Positions 1-6,852 of a stretch of 16,261 bases of DNA are shown here, in pieces; position 1 is the stretch's first letter; every line of letters starts with the position of its first letter. The DNA comes from Clostridia bacterium (GTDB taxonomy: Bacteria > Bacillota > Clostridia > TANB77 > CAG-508), in NCBI GenBank assembly GCA_900758165.1, contig CAAEQN010000113.1, forward strand, positions 1-16,261, in the 5' to 3' direction. The position numbers were made by a program, and so were the translations under genes. The notes under the pieces were generated by a model that ran no database searches, had not been told where the DNA came from, and saw nothing but the letters and a program-made list of their open reading frames with translations.

Positions 1-51
1 CCCTTTTTGGGCGAAAAATATTTTTATTTTCAAGACTTCGCCCAAAAAGGG
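1..51. repeat. 15-bp perfect inverted repeat at the window edge
   Basis: Bases 1-15 (CCCTTTTTGGGCGAA) are exactly complementary to bases 37-51 (TTCGCCCAAAAAGGG), leaving a 21-nt AT-rich loop. The arms are much more GC-rich than the surrounding DNA. No T-run follows the right arm, so a simple intrinsic terminator for an upstream gene is not well supported. The repeat may extend left beyond the window. Confidence 0.7.
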
Positions 52-79
52 GCGTCCCTCTTGGGCGACTCTTGGGCGA
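7..79. repeat. Cluster of four TTGGGCGA octamers
   Basis: TTGGGCGA occurs on the plus strand at 7-14, 61-68 and 72-79, and its complement TCGCCCAA at 38-45. The two right-hand copies form an 11-bp-period direct repeat. The single inverted copy could pair with any of the three forward copies. I do not recognise the element. It could be the remnant of a dispersed repeat or a protein-binding array. Confidence 0.6.
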
Positions 80-107
80 TTACTGGAAAAAACTTTTTAT
101 AGAAATA

Positions 108-135
108 TTGACATAAAAATATAGTATGATAAAAT
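108..135 (+). promoter_or_regulatory. Vegetative promoter for the flippase gene
   Basis: A perfect -35 TTGACA (108-113) is followed after 16 bp by TAAAAT (130-135). An upstream TG (127-128) one base before the -10 gives an extended -10 element. The predicted transcript starts about 25 nt before the ATG at 167. Confidence 0.75.
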
Positions 136-166
136 ACAAATATAATATAAAAAATGAAGGGAAAAC

Positions 167-1564
167 ATGAATCAGAAAAAACAATTATTAAAAAATACAG
201 TAATAATCGCTGTTGGTAAACTTAGCACTCAAATTATATCATTTTTATTATTACCATTATATACATATAAATTAAGCACAGGTGAGTATGGAACATACGA
301 TTTTCTCATAACTCTATCAATATTTTTTCTTCCAATAATAACACTATTAATGGAAGAATCTATGTTTAGATTTTTAATAGATGCAGAAGATTTAAAGTCC
401 AAAAAGAGAATTATAACAGCTACAATAGCATATACAATATTTGGAACTACAATATTCACCATTATAGCAACAATAGTTATGGCAATAATAAAATATGAGT
501 ATGCAGTAGCTTTTATATTATTTATAATTTCCAATATATTACTTGGCTTAAGTAATGCACTGTCAAGGGGAACAGGAAAAATAAACCTATATTCATTATC
601 TAATTTTATATTAGGTGTAATGACTATAATATTAAATATACTATTTATAGTAACGTTTAAGCTAGGAGTAAATGGACTTCTTTGGTCAAATATTATAGCA
701 AATACTTTAACAGCTATAATAATGCTTGCAAAGCTACATTTGCCTCAATTTATTAGCAAAAAGGATTTAAGCAAAGATACATTAATTAGTATGATAAAGT
801 ATTCTGTGCCACTAGTTCCAAACAATTTGTCATGGGTAATTATAAGCTTATCTGATAGAGTAATGCTTACTCAAATGGTAGGAGCTGATGCAAATGGTAT
901 TTATGCAGTAGCTAATAAATTTCCTAACATAGTATATACATGTTATGGATTTTTCTCAACAGCATGGAAAGAATCTGCTGCTAGAATATTAAAAGAAGAA
1001 AATAAATCACAATATTATAATAGTATTTATAAGGATATTAAATATTTTCTAAAAGCTATAGTAATAGGCTTGATAGCGATAATGCCTTTTGTATTTCCAT
1101 TATTGGTAAACAAAAGTTACAATGATGCATATTACTATATACCAATATTGATAATTTCTATATATTATACAAATATGTCTAATTTCTATGGTGGAATATT
1201 TTCAGCATATAAAGATACAAAAATAATGGGAACAACAACAGCTTTTGCTGCAGTGTTAAATGTTTTGATAAACCTAATATTTATACCAAAGTATGGAATA
1301 TATGCAGCAGCATTTTCAACGATAATATCTAACATAATTATATATTTTTACAGAAGGTATAAGTTAAAAGAATATATAAAACTAAAAGAAAAATTTAATT
1401 ACGTATTTTGGATTTTATTAGTTATAACATTGGTATCATATTATATAAATAACATAATATTAAACATTGTTGTTTTTATTGTGGTTTTAGCATATTGTAT
1501 TTTTACAAATCAAAGTTTTATAAAGAGAATATTAAATCCAATAATAGCAAAATTTAAAAGATAA
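167..1564 (+). CDS. Polysaccharide/oligosaccharide flippase, MOP (Wzx-like) family
   Basis: The 465-aa protein is almost entirely hydrophobic and contains about a dozen or more membrane segments. The N-terminal stretch (KKQLLKNTVIIAVGKLSTQI) and the following segment rich in LLLPLYTYKLSTGEYGTYD are typical of the Polysacc_synt branch of the MATE/MOP superfamily. Such proteins flip undecaprenyl-linked sugar repeat units, teichoic-acid precursors or similar lipids from the inner to the outer leaflet of the cytoplasmic membrane. The usual length is 400-550 aa, so this looks complete. The start is supported by a GAAGGG ribosome binding site a few bases upstream. No glycosyltransferase or polymerase is visible in the window; any partners would lie to the left. 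The substrate cannot be inferred, and a lipid-II-flippase-like or sporulation-related (SpoVB-like) role is possible but not indicated. Confidence 0.85.
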   Translation: MNQKKQLLKNTVIIAVGKLSTQIISFLLLPLYTYKLSTGEYGTYDFLITLSIFFLPIITLLMEESMFRFLIDAEDLKSKKRIITATIAYTIFGTTIFTIIATIVMAIIKYEYAVAFILFIISNILLGLSNALSRGTGKINLYSLSNFILGVMTIILNILFIVTFKLGVNGLLWSNIIANTLTAIIMLAKLHLPQFISKKDLSKDTLISMIKYSVPLVPNNLSWVIISLSDRVMLTQMVGADANGIYAVANKFPNIVYTCYGFFSTAWKESAARILKEENKSQYYNSIYKDIKYFLKAIVIGLIAIMPFVFPLLVNKSYNDAYYYIPILIISIYYTNMSNFYGGIFSAYKDTKIMGTTTAFAAVLNVLINLIFIPKYGIYAAAFSTIISNIIIYFYRRYKLKEYIKLKEKFNYVFWILLVITLVSYYINNIILNIVVFIVVLAYCIFTNQSFIKRILNPIIAKFKR

Positions 1565-1573
1565 TTTATAAAA

Positions 1574-1599
1574 ATATAATATAAAGAAAAATATTATAT
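1574..1599. repeat. AT-only 9-bp inverted repeat after the flippase gene
   Basis: ATATAATAT (1574-1582) and ATATTATAT (1591-1599) are perfectly complementary with an A-rich 8-nt loop, starting 10 bp after the flippase stop codon. The stem has no G or C and no T-tract follows, so it would make only a weak terminator. Confidence 0.35.
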
Positions 1600-1623
1600 C
1601 AAATTGTTAAATGACAGCAATGC

Positions 1624-1652
1624 TTTACATTTAGCTAAATAAATGTTATAAT
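1624..1652 (+). promoter_or_regulatory. Strong consensus promoter for the 117-aa orphan gene
   Basis: TTTACA (1624-1629) is followed after exactly 17 bp by a perfect TATAAT (1647-1652), with TG at 1644-1645 forming an extended -10. The expected start of transcription is near 1659, leaving a leader of about 60 nt. Confidence 0.85.
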
Positions 1653-1660
1653 ACAAAAAG

Positions 1661-1679
1661 ATATTGTTACTGACAATAT
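1661..1679 (+). other. 5' leader hairpin of the orphan gene mRNA
   Basis: ATATTGT (1661-1667) pairs with ACAATAT (1673-1679) around a TACTG loop. It lies about 2 nt after the predicted transcription start, so the mRNA would begin almost directly with this stem. It could protect the 5' end, or the DNA dyad could be an operator. Confidence 0.5.
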
Positions 1680-1718
1680 ATTATTATTAAACCTACTACA
1701 ATTAAGGAGGAAAAACAA

Positions 1719-2072
1719 ATGATAAGATTTAGTAGCAATGTTCGGGAAGAAAAAAGTACAGAGTATGTCATTTTCGTCAATGAAAATGGACAAATTGATA
1801 CCATTTCGATAAGAAATAAAAATCAAGTTCCGGTTGTTTTCGTTAGAAACAAAAAAAGGGCGAAAGAAAAACAGCTTACGCCTGAAGTTTTTAGAAGGGC
1901 AGTATATGAAATTCTTCTTACAGATAAAGAGGAATTCCGGGAATTGGCATCGACCGTTAAAGAAAAGGAGTATCATTACATTATAGAGGAAGTGTTGTAC
2001 AACCACTATATGCAAGAGAGTCGTTGGTCAATGCAAGTTCTCGAATTGCTTAATACAGTTGCTATTATTTAA
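1719..2072 (+). CDS. Unknown 117-aa protein, independently transcribed
   Basis: I do not recognise this protein. The first ~50 residues alternate like beta strands (YVIFVNENGQIDTISI, then VPVVFVRNKK). The region from about residue 53 looks helical and acidic (LTPEVFRRAVYEILL, then IIEEVLYNHYMQ). There is no signal peptide, membrane segment or cysteine. The gene has a consensus promoter, an AAGGAGG ribosome binding site (1704-1710) 8 nt before the ATG, and its own terminator, so it is almost certainly real and well expressed. Codon use differs from the neighbours: CGG, CCG, ACG, TCG, GCG, ACC and CTC appear, which the flanking AT-rich genes nearly avoid. A minus-strand open frame (1635-2015) covers the same DNA, but it has no start signals and reads like a shadow. 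Confidence 0.8.
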   Translation: MIRFSSNVREEKSTEYVIFVNENGQIDTISIRNKNQVPVVFVRNKKRAKEKQLTPEVFRRAVYEILLTDKEEFRELASTVKEKEYHYIIEEVLYNHYMQESRWSMQVLELLNTVAII

Positions 2073-2076
2073 GTAT

Positions 2077-2120
2077 AAGAAAGTAGTTGAGATGCTAAAT
2101 TTCAACTACTTTCTTTATAT
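2077..2120 (+). terminator. Intrinsic terminator after the orphan gene
   Basis: AAGAAAGTAGTTGA (2077-2090) pairs with TCAACTACTTTCTT (2102-2115), giving a 14-bp stem that can extend into the loop with a few more pairs. It is followed by a short T/A-rich tail. It starts 5 bp after the stop codon. Confidence 0.8.
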
Positions 2121-2127
2121 TCTCACA

Positions 2128-2168
2128 AAAAGACAAGTTATAAAATACTAACAAATACTTGTAAAATT
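2128..2168 (+). repeat. Copy A of a 41-bp dispersed repeat
   Basis: This stretch matches 16017-16057 at 40 of 41 positions in the same orientation; the single difference is C at 2152 against A at 16041. It contains a dyad, ACAAGT-T-AT (2133-2141) against ATACTTGT (2155-2162), and the mismatch falls in the loop between the arms. It starts 13 bp after a terminator, and its right end supplies the -35 box of the murB promoter. Confidence 0.85.
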
Positions 2169-2187
2169 ATGTTAAAAATGATAAAAT
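2159..2187 (+). promoter_or_regulatory. Promoter for the murB operon
   Basis: TTGTAA (2159-2164) and TAAAAT (2182-2187) are separated by 17 bp, with TG at 2179-2180 giving an extended -10. The -35 lies inside the right arm of the 41-bp repeat dyad, so a protein bound there would compete with RNA polymerase. The leader would be about 58 nt. Confidence 0.65.
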
Positions 2188-2251
2188 AATAAAGATTTTT
2201 AAACGAATAAAAAAATTGAGAACGAATATATCTTAAGTAGGAGGAAATAGC

Positions 2252-3172
2252 ATGAATAAAACAGAAACAATGATGAATAAGCTAGATGCATTCATACCTA
2301 AAGAAGATATTTATATAAATGAACCAATGAGTAAGCATACTACATTCAAAATTGGAGGAAGTGCTGATATTTTCGTAAAGATAAGAGACACAGAACAATT
2401 AAAACAATTAATAAAGCTAACAAGAGAAATAAAAGTGCCATTAAAAATAATTGGAAATGGAAGTAACATCTTGGTAAAAGACAATGGAATAAGAGGGATT
2501 GTTGCTAAAATGTGCAATACTTCTTATGAAGTTCTAAACGAAGACACAATAAGAGTTGGAGCAGGAATGTTAAATTCGAAACTTGCTAGAATACTGCTTG
2601 AAAATTCACTATCTGGTTTTGAATTTGCTTCTAACATACCAGGAACTATAGGCGGAGCTATAAAAATGAATGCCGGAGCCTATGGAGAACAGATGAGTAA
2701 TATAGTATTAAGTACAAGATATATAGACTTAAATAAAAATGAAACAATTATAGAAGAGGTAAATAATAAAGAGCAAAATTTTGAATATAGGAAAAGTATA
2801 TTTACAAATAAAAATGCTGTAATATTAGATACAACATTGAAATTACAAAAAGCCGACAAAGAAGAGATACAAGCAAGAATGGAAGAGTACAATAAAAGTA
2901 GAAAAGAACATCAACCTATAGAAAAGCCAAGTGCAGGAAGTACCTTTAAAAGAGGGAACGATTATATAACGGCACAACTAATAGACCAATGTGGATTAAA
3001 AGGTTTAACTGTAGGAGGAGCACAAGTTTCTCAAAAACATGCAGGTTTTATTGTAAATACGGGAAATGCAACTGCAAATGATGTAATAAAATTAGTAGGA
3101 ATAATAAAAGAAAAAGTATACGAAAAATTCAATAAAAAATTAGAACTTGAAATAGAAATAATTGGAGAATAG
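2252..3172 (+). CDS. murB: UDP-N-acetylenolpyruvoylglucosamine reductase
   Basis: Cytoplasmic FAD enzyme that reduces UDP-GlcNAc-enolpyruvate to UDP-MurNAc with NADPH, the second committed step of peptidoglycan synthesis. Visible signatures are the N-terminal TTFKIGG, the FAD-binding GNGSNILV (about 68-75), NIPGTIGGAIKMNAGAYG (about 128-145), EYRKS (178-182) with the active-site Arg, and SAGSTFKR (227-234) with the proton-donor Ser230. AQVSQKHAGFIVN and a C-terminal LELEIEIIG with the catalytic Glu (about 300) follow. The length of 306 aa is normal for the short type II MurB of Firmicutes. A TAGGAGGA ribosome binding site precedes the ATG. It is first in a row of four same-strand genes with short gaps. 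In many Clostridia murB sits beside rapZ-yvcK-whiA; here yvcK follows, but rapZ and whiA are absent. Confidence 0.97.
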   Translation: MNKTETMMNKLDAFIPKEDIYINEPMSKHTTFKIGGSADIFVKIRDTEQLKQLIKLTREIKVPLKIIGNGSNILVKDNGIRGIVAKMCNTSYEVLNEDTIRVGAGMLNSKLARILLENSLSGFEFASNIPGTIGGAIKMNAGAYGEQMSNIVLSTRYIDLNKNETIIEEVNNKEQNFEYRKSIFTNKNAVILDTTLKLQKADKEEIQARMEEYNKSRKEHQPIEKPSAGSTFKRGNDYITAQLIDQCGLKGLTVGGAQVSQKHAGFIVNTGNATANDVIKLVGIIKEKVYEKFNKKLELEIEIIGE

Positions 3173-3215
3173 AAAGTTTATGCCATAAAAGGTAAAATTA
3201 AGAAGTTTTTCTAAA

Positions 3216-4787
3216 ATGAAAGGATTGAATATAGAAATGAATGGTTTTTTTAAATGGTTTAAATCAGGAGCGAAGATAAAAAGATGGATTTTCTTGATGC
3301 TGGTGGGAATTGCTTTAGTATGTTATGGAATGGCAAAGATATTTGTTACTGATGAAATGAGCTTTCTAGAACTTGGAAAAATAGTAGCATTGTTTGTACT
3401 AGGTTTTACATTTGCAGTAATCAGTATTATATGCATACAAAGAAGAACTTTAGAAATATTTGTAGAAGAATCAGATACAAGAGAAATAGAAGACGAAAGT
3501 AAAGTAAAATCTTTAATATTTAATAAAAAAGTGTATAACCAGGGACCTAAAGTTGTTGTAATAGGTGGAGGAGCAGGACTAAACACAGTATTAAGAGGAT
3601 TAAAGAATTATACAGATAATATTACAGCAATAGTAACAGTTTCTGACTATGGAATGACAAAAAACAAGTCTGAAATTGATTTAGGTGCCGAAGCATTGAC
3701 AGACATAGAAGATAGTTTAATTGCACTTGCTCTAAATGAACAAGAAATGGAAAGTGTATTAAACTTAAAGATGAGAAATGCCAAAATAAAAGGAGTAAAA
3801 TTTGGAGATATTTACTTAACTGCAATGAAAGAGGCTGTAGGAGATTTTGCAAAATCTATAGAGCAAACTTCAAAAATACTTAATATTACAGGAAAAGTAA
3901 TACCAGTTACTTTAGATAAAATAAAAATTTGTGCAGAATTAGAAGATGGAACAATAGTTGAATGTAAAGATAAAATACCAGAAATGGTTAGCAGAAAAGT
4001 TAGCAAAATAAATAGAATATTTATTTCTCCAACAAACATTAGAGTAGCTCCTGGTGTAATAGAAGCAATAAAAGAAGCGGATGCAATTGTTTTAGGACCA
4101 GGAAGCTTATACACAAATGTAATACCAAATTTATTAGTGCCAGGAGTATCAAAAGCAATAAAAGAAGCAAAAGGATTTAAAATATATGTTAGTAACATTA
4201 TGACAGAATATGGACAAACAGACGACTATTCATTGTATGACCATATCAAAGCAATACTTGATCATGCTGGAAAAGGAATAATAGATTATTGTATATATGA
4301 TACTGGAGAGATTGTACCTGAATATATTAGACAGTATAATAAAGAAGGTGCGGAACTTGTAGAACAAGATACATCTAAAGTAAAAGATGAAGGAATAAAA
4401 TTAATACAGAGAAATTTATCGACAATAGAAAATGATAGAATAAGACATAATTCGGATGCTATAGCAACAAGCATAATTCAACTTATATGTGATGATTTGA
4501 AATTTAGAGATATGAAAAATGATGCCCAATTTATAATGCTAGAATCTAAAATTAAAGATACAAATAAAAAGTTGAAGAAAAATAAAAAAGCAAATAACAA
4601 GAAAAAGAAAAAAGATAAACATTCAGGAAGCAAATTTTTTGAAAAATATAATGATAGAATTCAATCTATTCAAGAAAGTACAAATAGAAAGACAAGTTCT
4701 ATATTATATGGAAAACCAAAAAGAGAAGAAGAAATTCCTGTAAAAGGAAAAACTACTAGAAAAACTAATAGCAGAATATCCAAATAA
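3216..4787 (+). CDS. YvcK/GlmR-family protein with membrane anchor and Lys-rich tail
   Basis: The family (CofD-like fold) binds UDP-GlcNAc and in Bacillus and Listeria links central carbon flow to wall synthesis. Seen here: two hydrophobic segments (about 24-44 and 55-74), then a Rossmann start VVVIGGGAGLNTVLRGLK (113-130), ITAIVTVSDYG, GPGSLYTNVIPNLLVPG (294-310), and a late NIMTEYGQTD. The usual DDGGSSGRLR loop is replaced by SDYGMTKNKS (143-152), and the usual GHSLGN by GVKFGD (193-198), so substrate handling may be altered. Residues 445-523 form a Lys-rich, probably disordered tail. N-terminal membrane segments are common in clostridial members; the tail is not a standard part of the family. 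The start at 3216 has a poor RBS. An in-frame ATG at 3237 (MNGFFKWFKS) has AAAGGA 12 nt upstream and resembles family N-termini better, so the protein may be 516 aa. Confidence 0.85.
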   Translation: MKGLNIEMNGFFKWFKSGAKIKRWIFLMLVGIALVCYGMAKIFVTDEMSFLELGKIVALFVLGFTFAVISIICIQRRTLEIFVEESDTREIEDESKVKSLIFNKKVYNQGPKVVVIGGGAGLNTVLRGLKNYTDNITAIVTVSDYGMTKNKSEIDLGAEALTDIEDSLIALALNEQEMESVLNLKMRNAKIKGVKFGDIYLTAMKEAVGDFAKSIEQTSKILNITGKVIPVTLDKIKICAELEDGTIVECKDKIPEMVSRKVSKINRIFISPTNIRVAPGVIEAIKEADAIVLGPGSLYTNVIPNLLVPGVSKAIKEAKGFKIYVSNIMTEYGQTDDYSLYDHIKAILDHAGKGIIDYCIYDTGEIVPEYIRQYNKEGAELVEQDTSKVKDEGIKLIQRNLSTIENDRIRHNSDAIATSIIQLICDDLKFRDMKNDAQFIMLESKIKDTNKKLKKNKKANNKKKKKDKHSGSKFFEKYNDRIQSIQESTNRKTSSILYGKPKREEEIPVKGKTTRKTNSRISK

Positions 4788-4817
4788 TAAATTATAAAAA
4801 GAAGAGGAAAACGACAG

Positions 4818-6839
4818 ATGAAATATTGTGATATAAATAATAATATTAAACAAAGTCTAAAAAGAGATTGGATTATAACAAATGGTATAGGAGGATTTTG
4901 CAGCCAAAGTCAAATAGGATGTAATACTAGAAAATACCATGGCTTATTAGTAGCACCATTAACCCCACCAGCGAGAAGGTTTTTAATATTATCAAAACTG
5001 GATGAAAGTATAGAAACTAACGGTAAGAAATACAATTTATTTACAAACATAGCAAATGGAGATATATCTGAAGGTTACAAATACTTAAAAGAATTTAAAA
5101 AAGAATATATTCCAATATATACATATCAAGTAGAAGGAATAATTATAAAAAAGTTTATATGTATGCAATATGGTAAAAATACAGTAGTGGTTTTATACAG
5201 AGTTCAAAACCAAAATACTGAAACAAAATTAACTTTAGCACCAGTTGTGAATTTTAGAGATTTCCATACTATAAACAATAATCATCATTTTGAGGCAATA
5301 CAGTCACATCTTAACACAAAAGTAAAAGTAATTTTAGATGGAAACACATCAACTCCAATATATATGAACTGTTCAGAAGGAAAATATTTAAAACATATAG
5401 ATGATACTTTTTATAACATGTATTATCCAAGAGAAGAAGAAAGAGGATTTTGCGCTGAAGAAAACCACTATGTTCCAGGTGTCTATAATATCAATTTAGC
5501 ACCAAATGAAGAAAAAGACATTACCTTTGTATGTTCTCTAGAAGAAAACATTGATGAGATAGATGGAATAGACATTATAAACAAAGAAGTAATAAGATTA
5601 AGTGAAATTATATATGATAGCAATATTTTACAAGACAGAAAAATGAATGATGAAAACTTACCAATATTAAAAACATTAGTAATGGCATCAGACAATTTTA
5701 TAGTAAATAGACCATCGTTTAACTTACATACAATAATAGCAGGATACCCATGGTTTCTTGATTGGGGAAGAGATAGCTTAATATCTTTTGAGGGACTATT
5801 ATTAAGTACGAAAAGATATGAATTAGCAAAAGAAGTTCTATTAACAAATATAAGAGACATAAAATTTGGATTAGTTCCTAATGGATATTCTGGTTATGAT
5901 AATAGACCACTATACAATAGTGCAGACAGTTCATTATTATTAATAGAACAAGTATACAAATACTTAAAATATACAAATGACAATGAATTTGTAAAAAAAG
6001 AAATGTATCCTGTATTAAACAGAATAATCGCTGCATATTCTATTAGAATAGATGTAGATGGAAACAATATTTATTTAGATAAAGATAATTTGATTTCAGC
6101 AGGAACAGAAGAAACACAAATAACATGGATGGATGCAAAAATTAATAACGTAGCTGTAACACCTAGAAATGGAAAAACTGTAGAATTAAATGCACTATGG
6201 TATAATGCATTAAAAATAATGGCTAGATTTGCAGAAAAATATGATGATAAAACATTATGTAAAAAATATTTAGAAATGGCAGAAAATACAAAAAAATCGT
6301 TTTATGAAAAATTCTATAATAAAAATAAAAAGTGCTTATATGATGTTTTAGGAGATGATAAAGTAAGACCAAATCAACTATTTGCATTAAGTTTATCACA
6401 TCCTATTGTAGATGATATAGAAATAGCAAAACAAATATTAACCACAGTTAGAAAGAAATTATTAAACAATTATGGATTAAAGACATTAGCCTCTGATGAA
6501 CCTGGCTATGTAGAAATATATGAAGGTTCTCCTTATAAAAGAGATACAAGTTATCATCAAGGAATAACTTGGACTTGGCTTTTAGGACTTTATTATGATT
6601 CTTTAAAAAATGTAATAAAAATTGAAAAAGACAAAAAAGGAAGAGAAGCACTAGAAGAAGAATTGCATGAATTTATACAGAATACAAAAATAACTTTTGA
6701 GAGAGAAATGAATGAAAGATCTAGTATAGGAACAATAAGCGAAATATATGATTCTAAAGCACCTTTCGAGTCAAGAGGAGCCTTTGCACAAGCATGGAGC
6801 GTAGCAGAGGTATTTAGAATTATATTAAACAAGTATTAG
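4818..6839 (+). CDS. Glycogen debranching enzyme (amylo-alpha-1,6-glucosidase type)
   Basis: The 673-aa protein has the two-part layout of archaeal/bacterial debranching enzymes (GDE_N plus a C-terminal six-hairpin glucosidase domain, GH133-like). The N-terminal domain opens with RDWIITNGIGGF (16-27) and NTRKYHGLLVA (36-46), which are hallmark stretches. The catalytic domain shows WFLDWGRDSLISFEGL (312-327), a YNSADSSLLL stretch, AGTEETQITWMDAK ending at about 441, and HQGITWTWLLGLYYDSL near residue 586. It removes alpha-1,6 branch stubs of glycogen in the cytoplasm, releasing glucose. There is no signal peptide, and the length fits the family. It is preceded by AGAGGA and lies 30 bp after the yvcK-like gene. 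No glycogen synthase, branching enzyme or phosphorylase is present, so those would be encoded elsewhere. Its stop codon overlaps the holA ribosome binding site. Confidence 0.93.
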   Translation: MKYCDINNNIKQSLKRDWIITNGIGGFCSQSQIGCNTRKYHGLLVAPLTPPARRFLILSKLDESIETNGKKYNLFTNIANGDISEGYKYLKEFKKEYIPIYTYQVEGIIIKKFICMQYGKNTVVVLYRVQNQNTETKLTLAPVVNFRDFHTINNNHHFEAIQSHLNTKVKVILDGNTSTPIYMNCSEGKYLKHIDDTFYNMYYPREEERGFCAEENHYVPGVYNINLAPNEEKDITFVCSLEENIDEIDGIDIINKEVIRLSEIIYDSNILQDRKMNDENLPILKTLVMASDNFIVNRPSFNLHTIIAGYPWFLDWGRDSLISFEGLLLSTKRYELAKEVLLTNIRDIKFGLVPNGYSGYDNRPLYNSADSSLLLIEQVYKYLKYTNDNEFVKKEMYPVLNRIIAAYSIRIDVDGNNIYLDKDNLISAGTEETQITWMDAKINNVAVTPRNGKTVELNALWYNALKIMARFAEKYDDKTLCKKYLEMAENTKKSFYEKFYNKNKKCLYDVLGDDKVRPNQLFALSLSHPIVDDIEIAKQILTTVRKKLLNNYGLKTLASDEPGYVEIYEGSPYKRDTSYHQGITWTWLLGLYYDSLKNVIKIEKDKKGREALEEELHEFIQNTKITFEREMNERSSIGTISEIYDSKAPFESRGAFAQAWSVAEVFRIILNKY

Positions 6840-6852
6840 GAGGTAAAGCTTT

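Noticed and set aside
1635..2015. Minus-strand 126-aa open frame antisense to the orphan gene
   Set aside because: It has no ribosome binding site or promoter on that strand and is Phe/Ile-rich low-quality sequence, while the plus-strand gene has full expression signals.
3812..4198. Minus-strand 128-aa open frame inside the yvcK-like gene
   Set aside because: The plus strand encodes recognisable YvcK-family sequence throughout; this frame is a by-product of AT-rich codon use.
5483..5860. Minus-strand 125-aa open frame inside the debranching enzyme gene
   Set aside because: It lies opposite conserved catalytic-domain sequence and lacks start signals.
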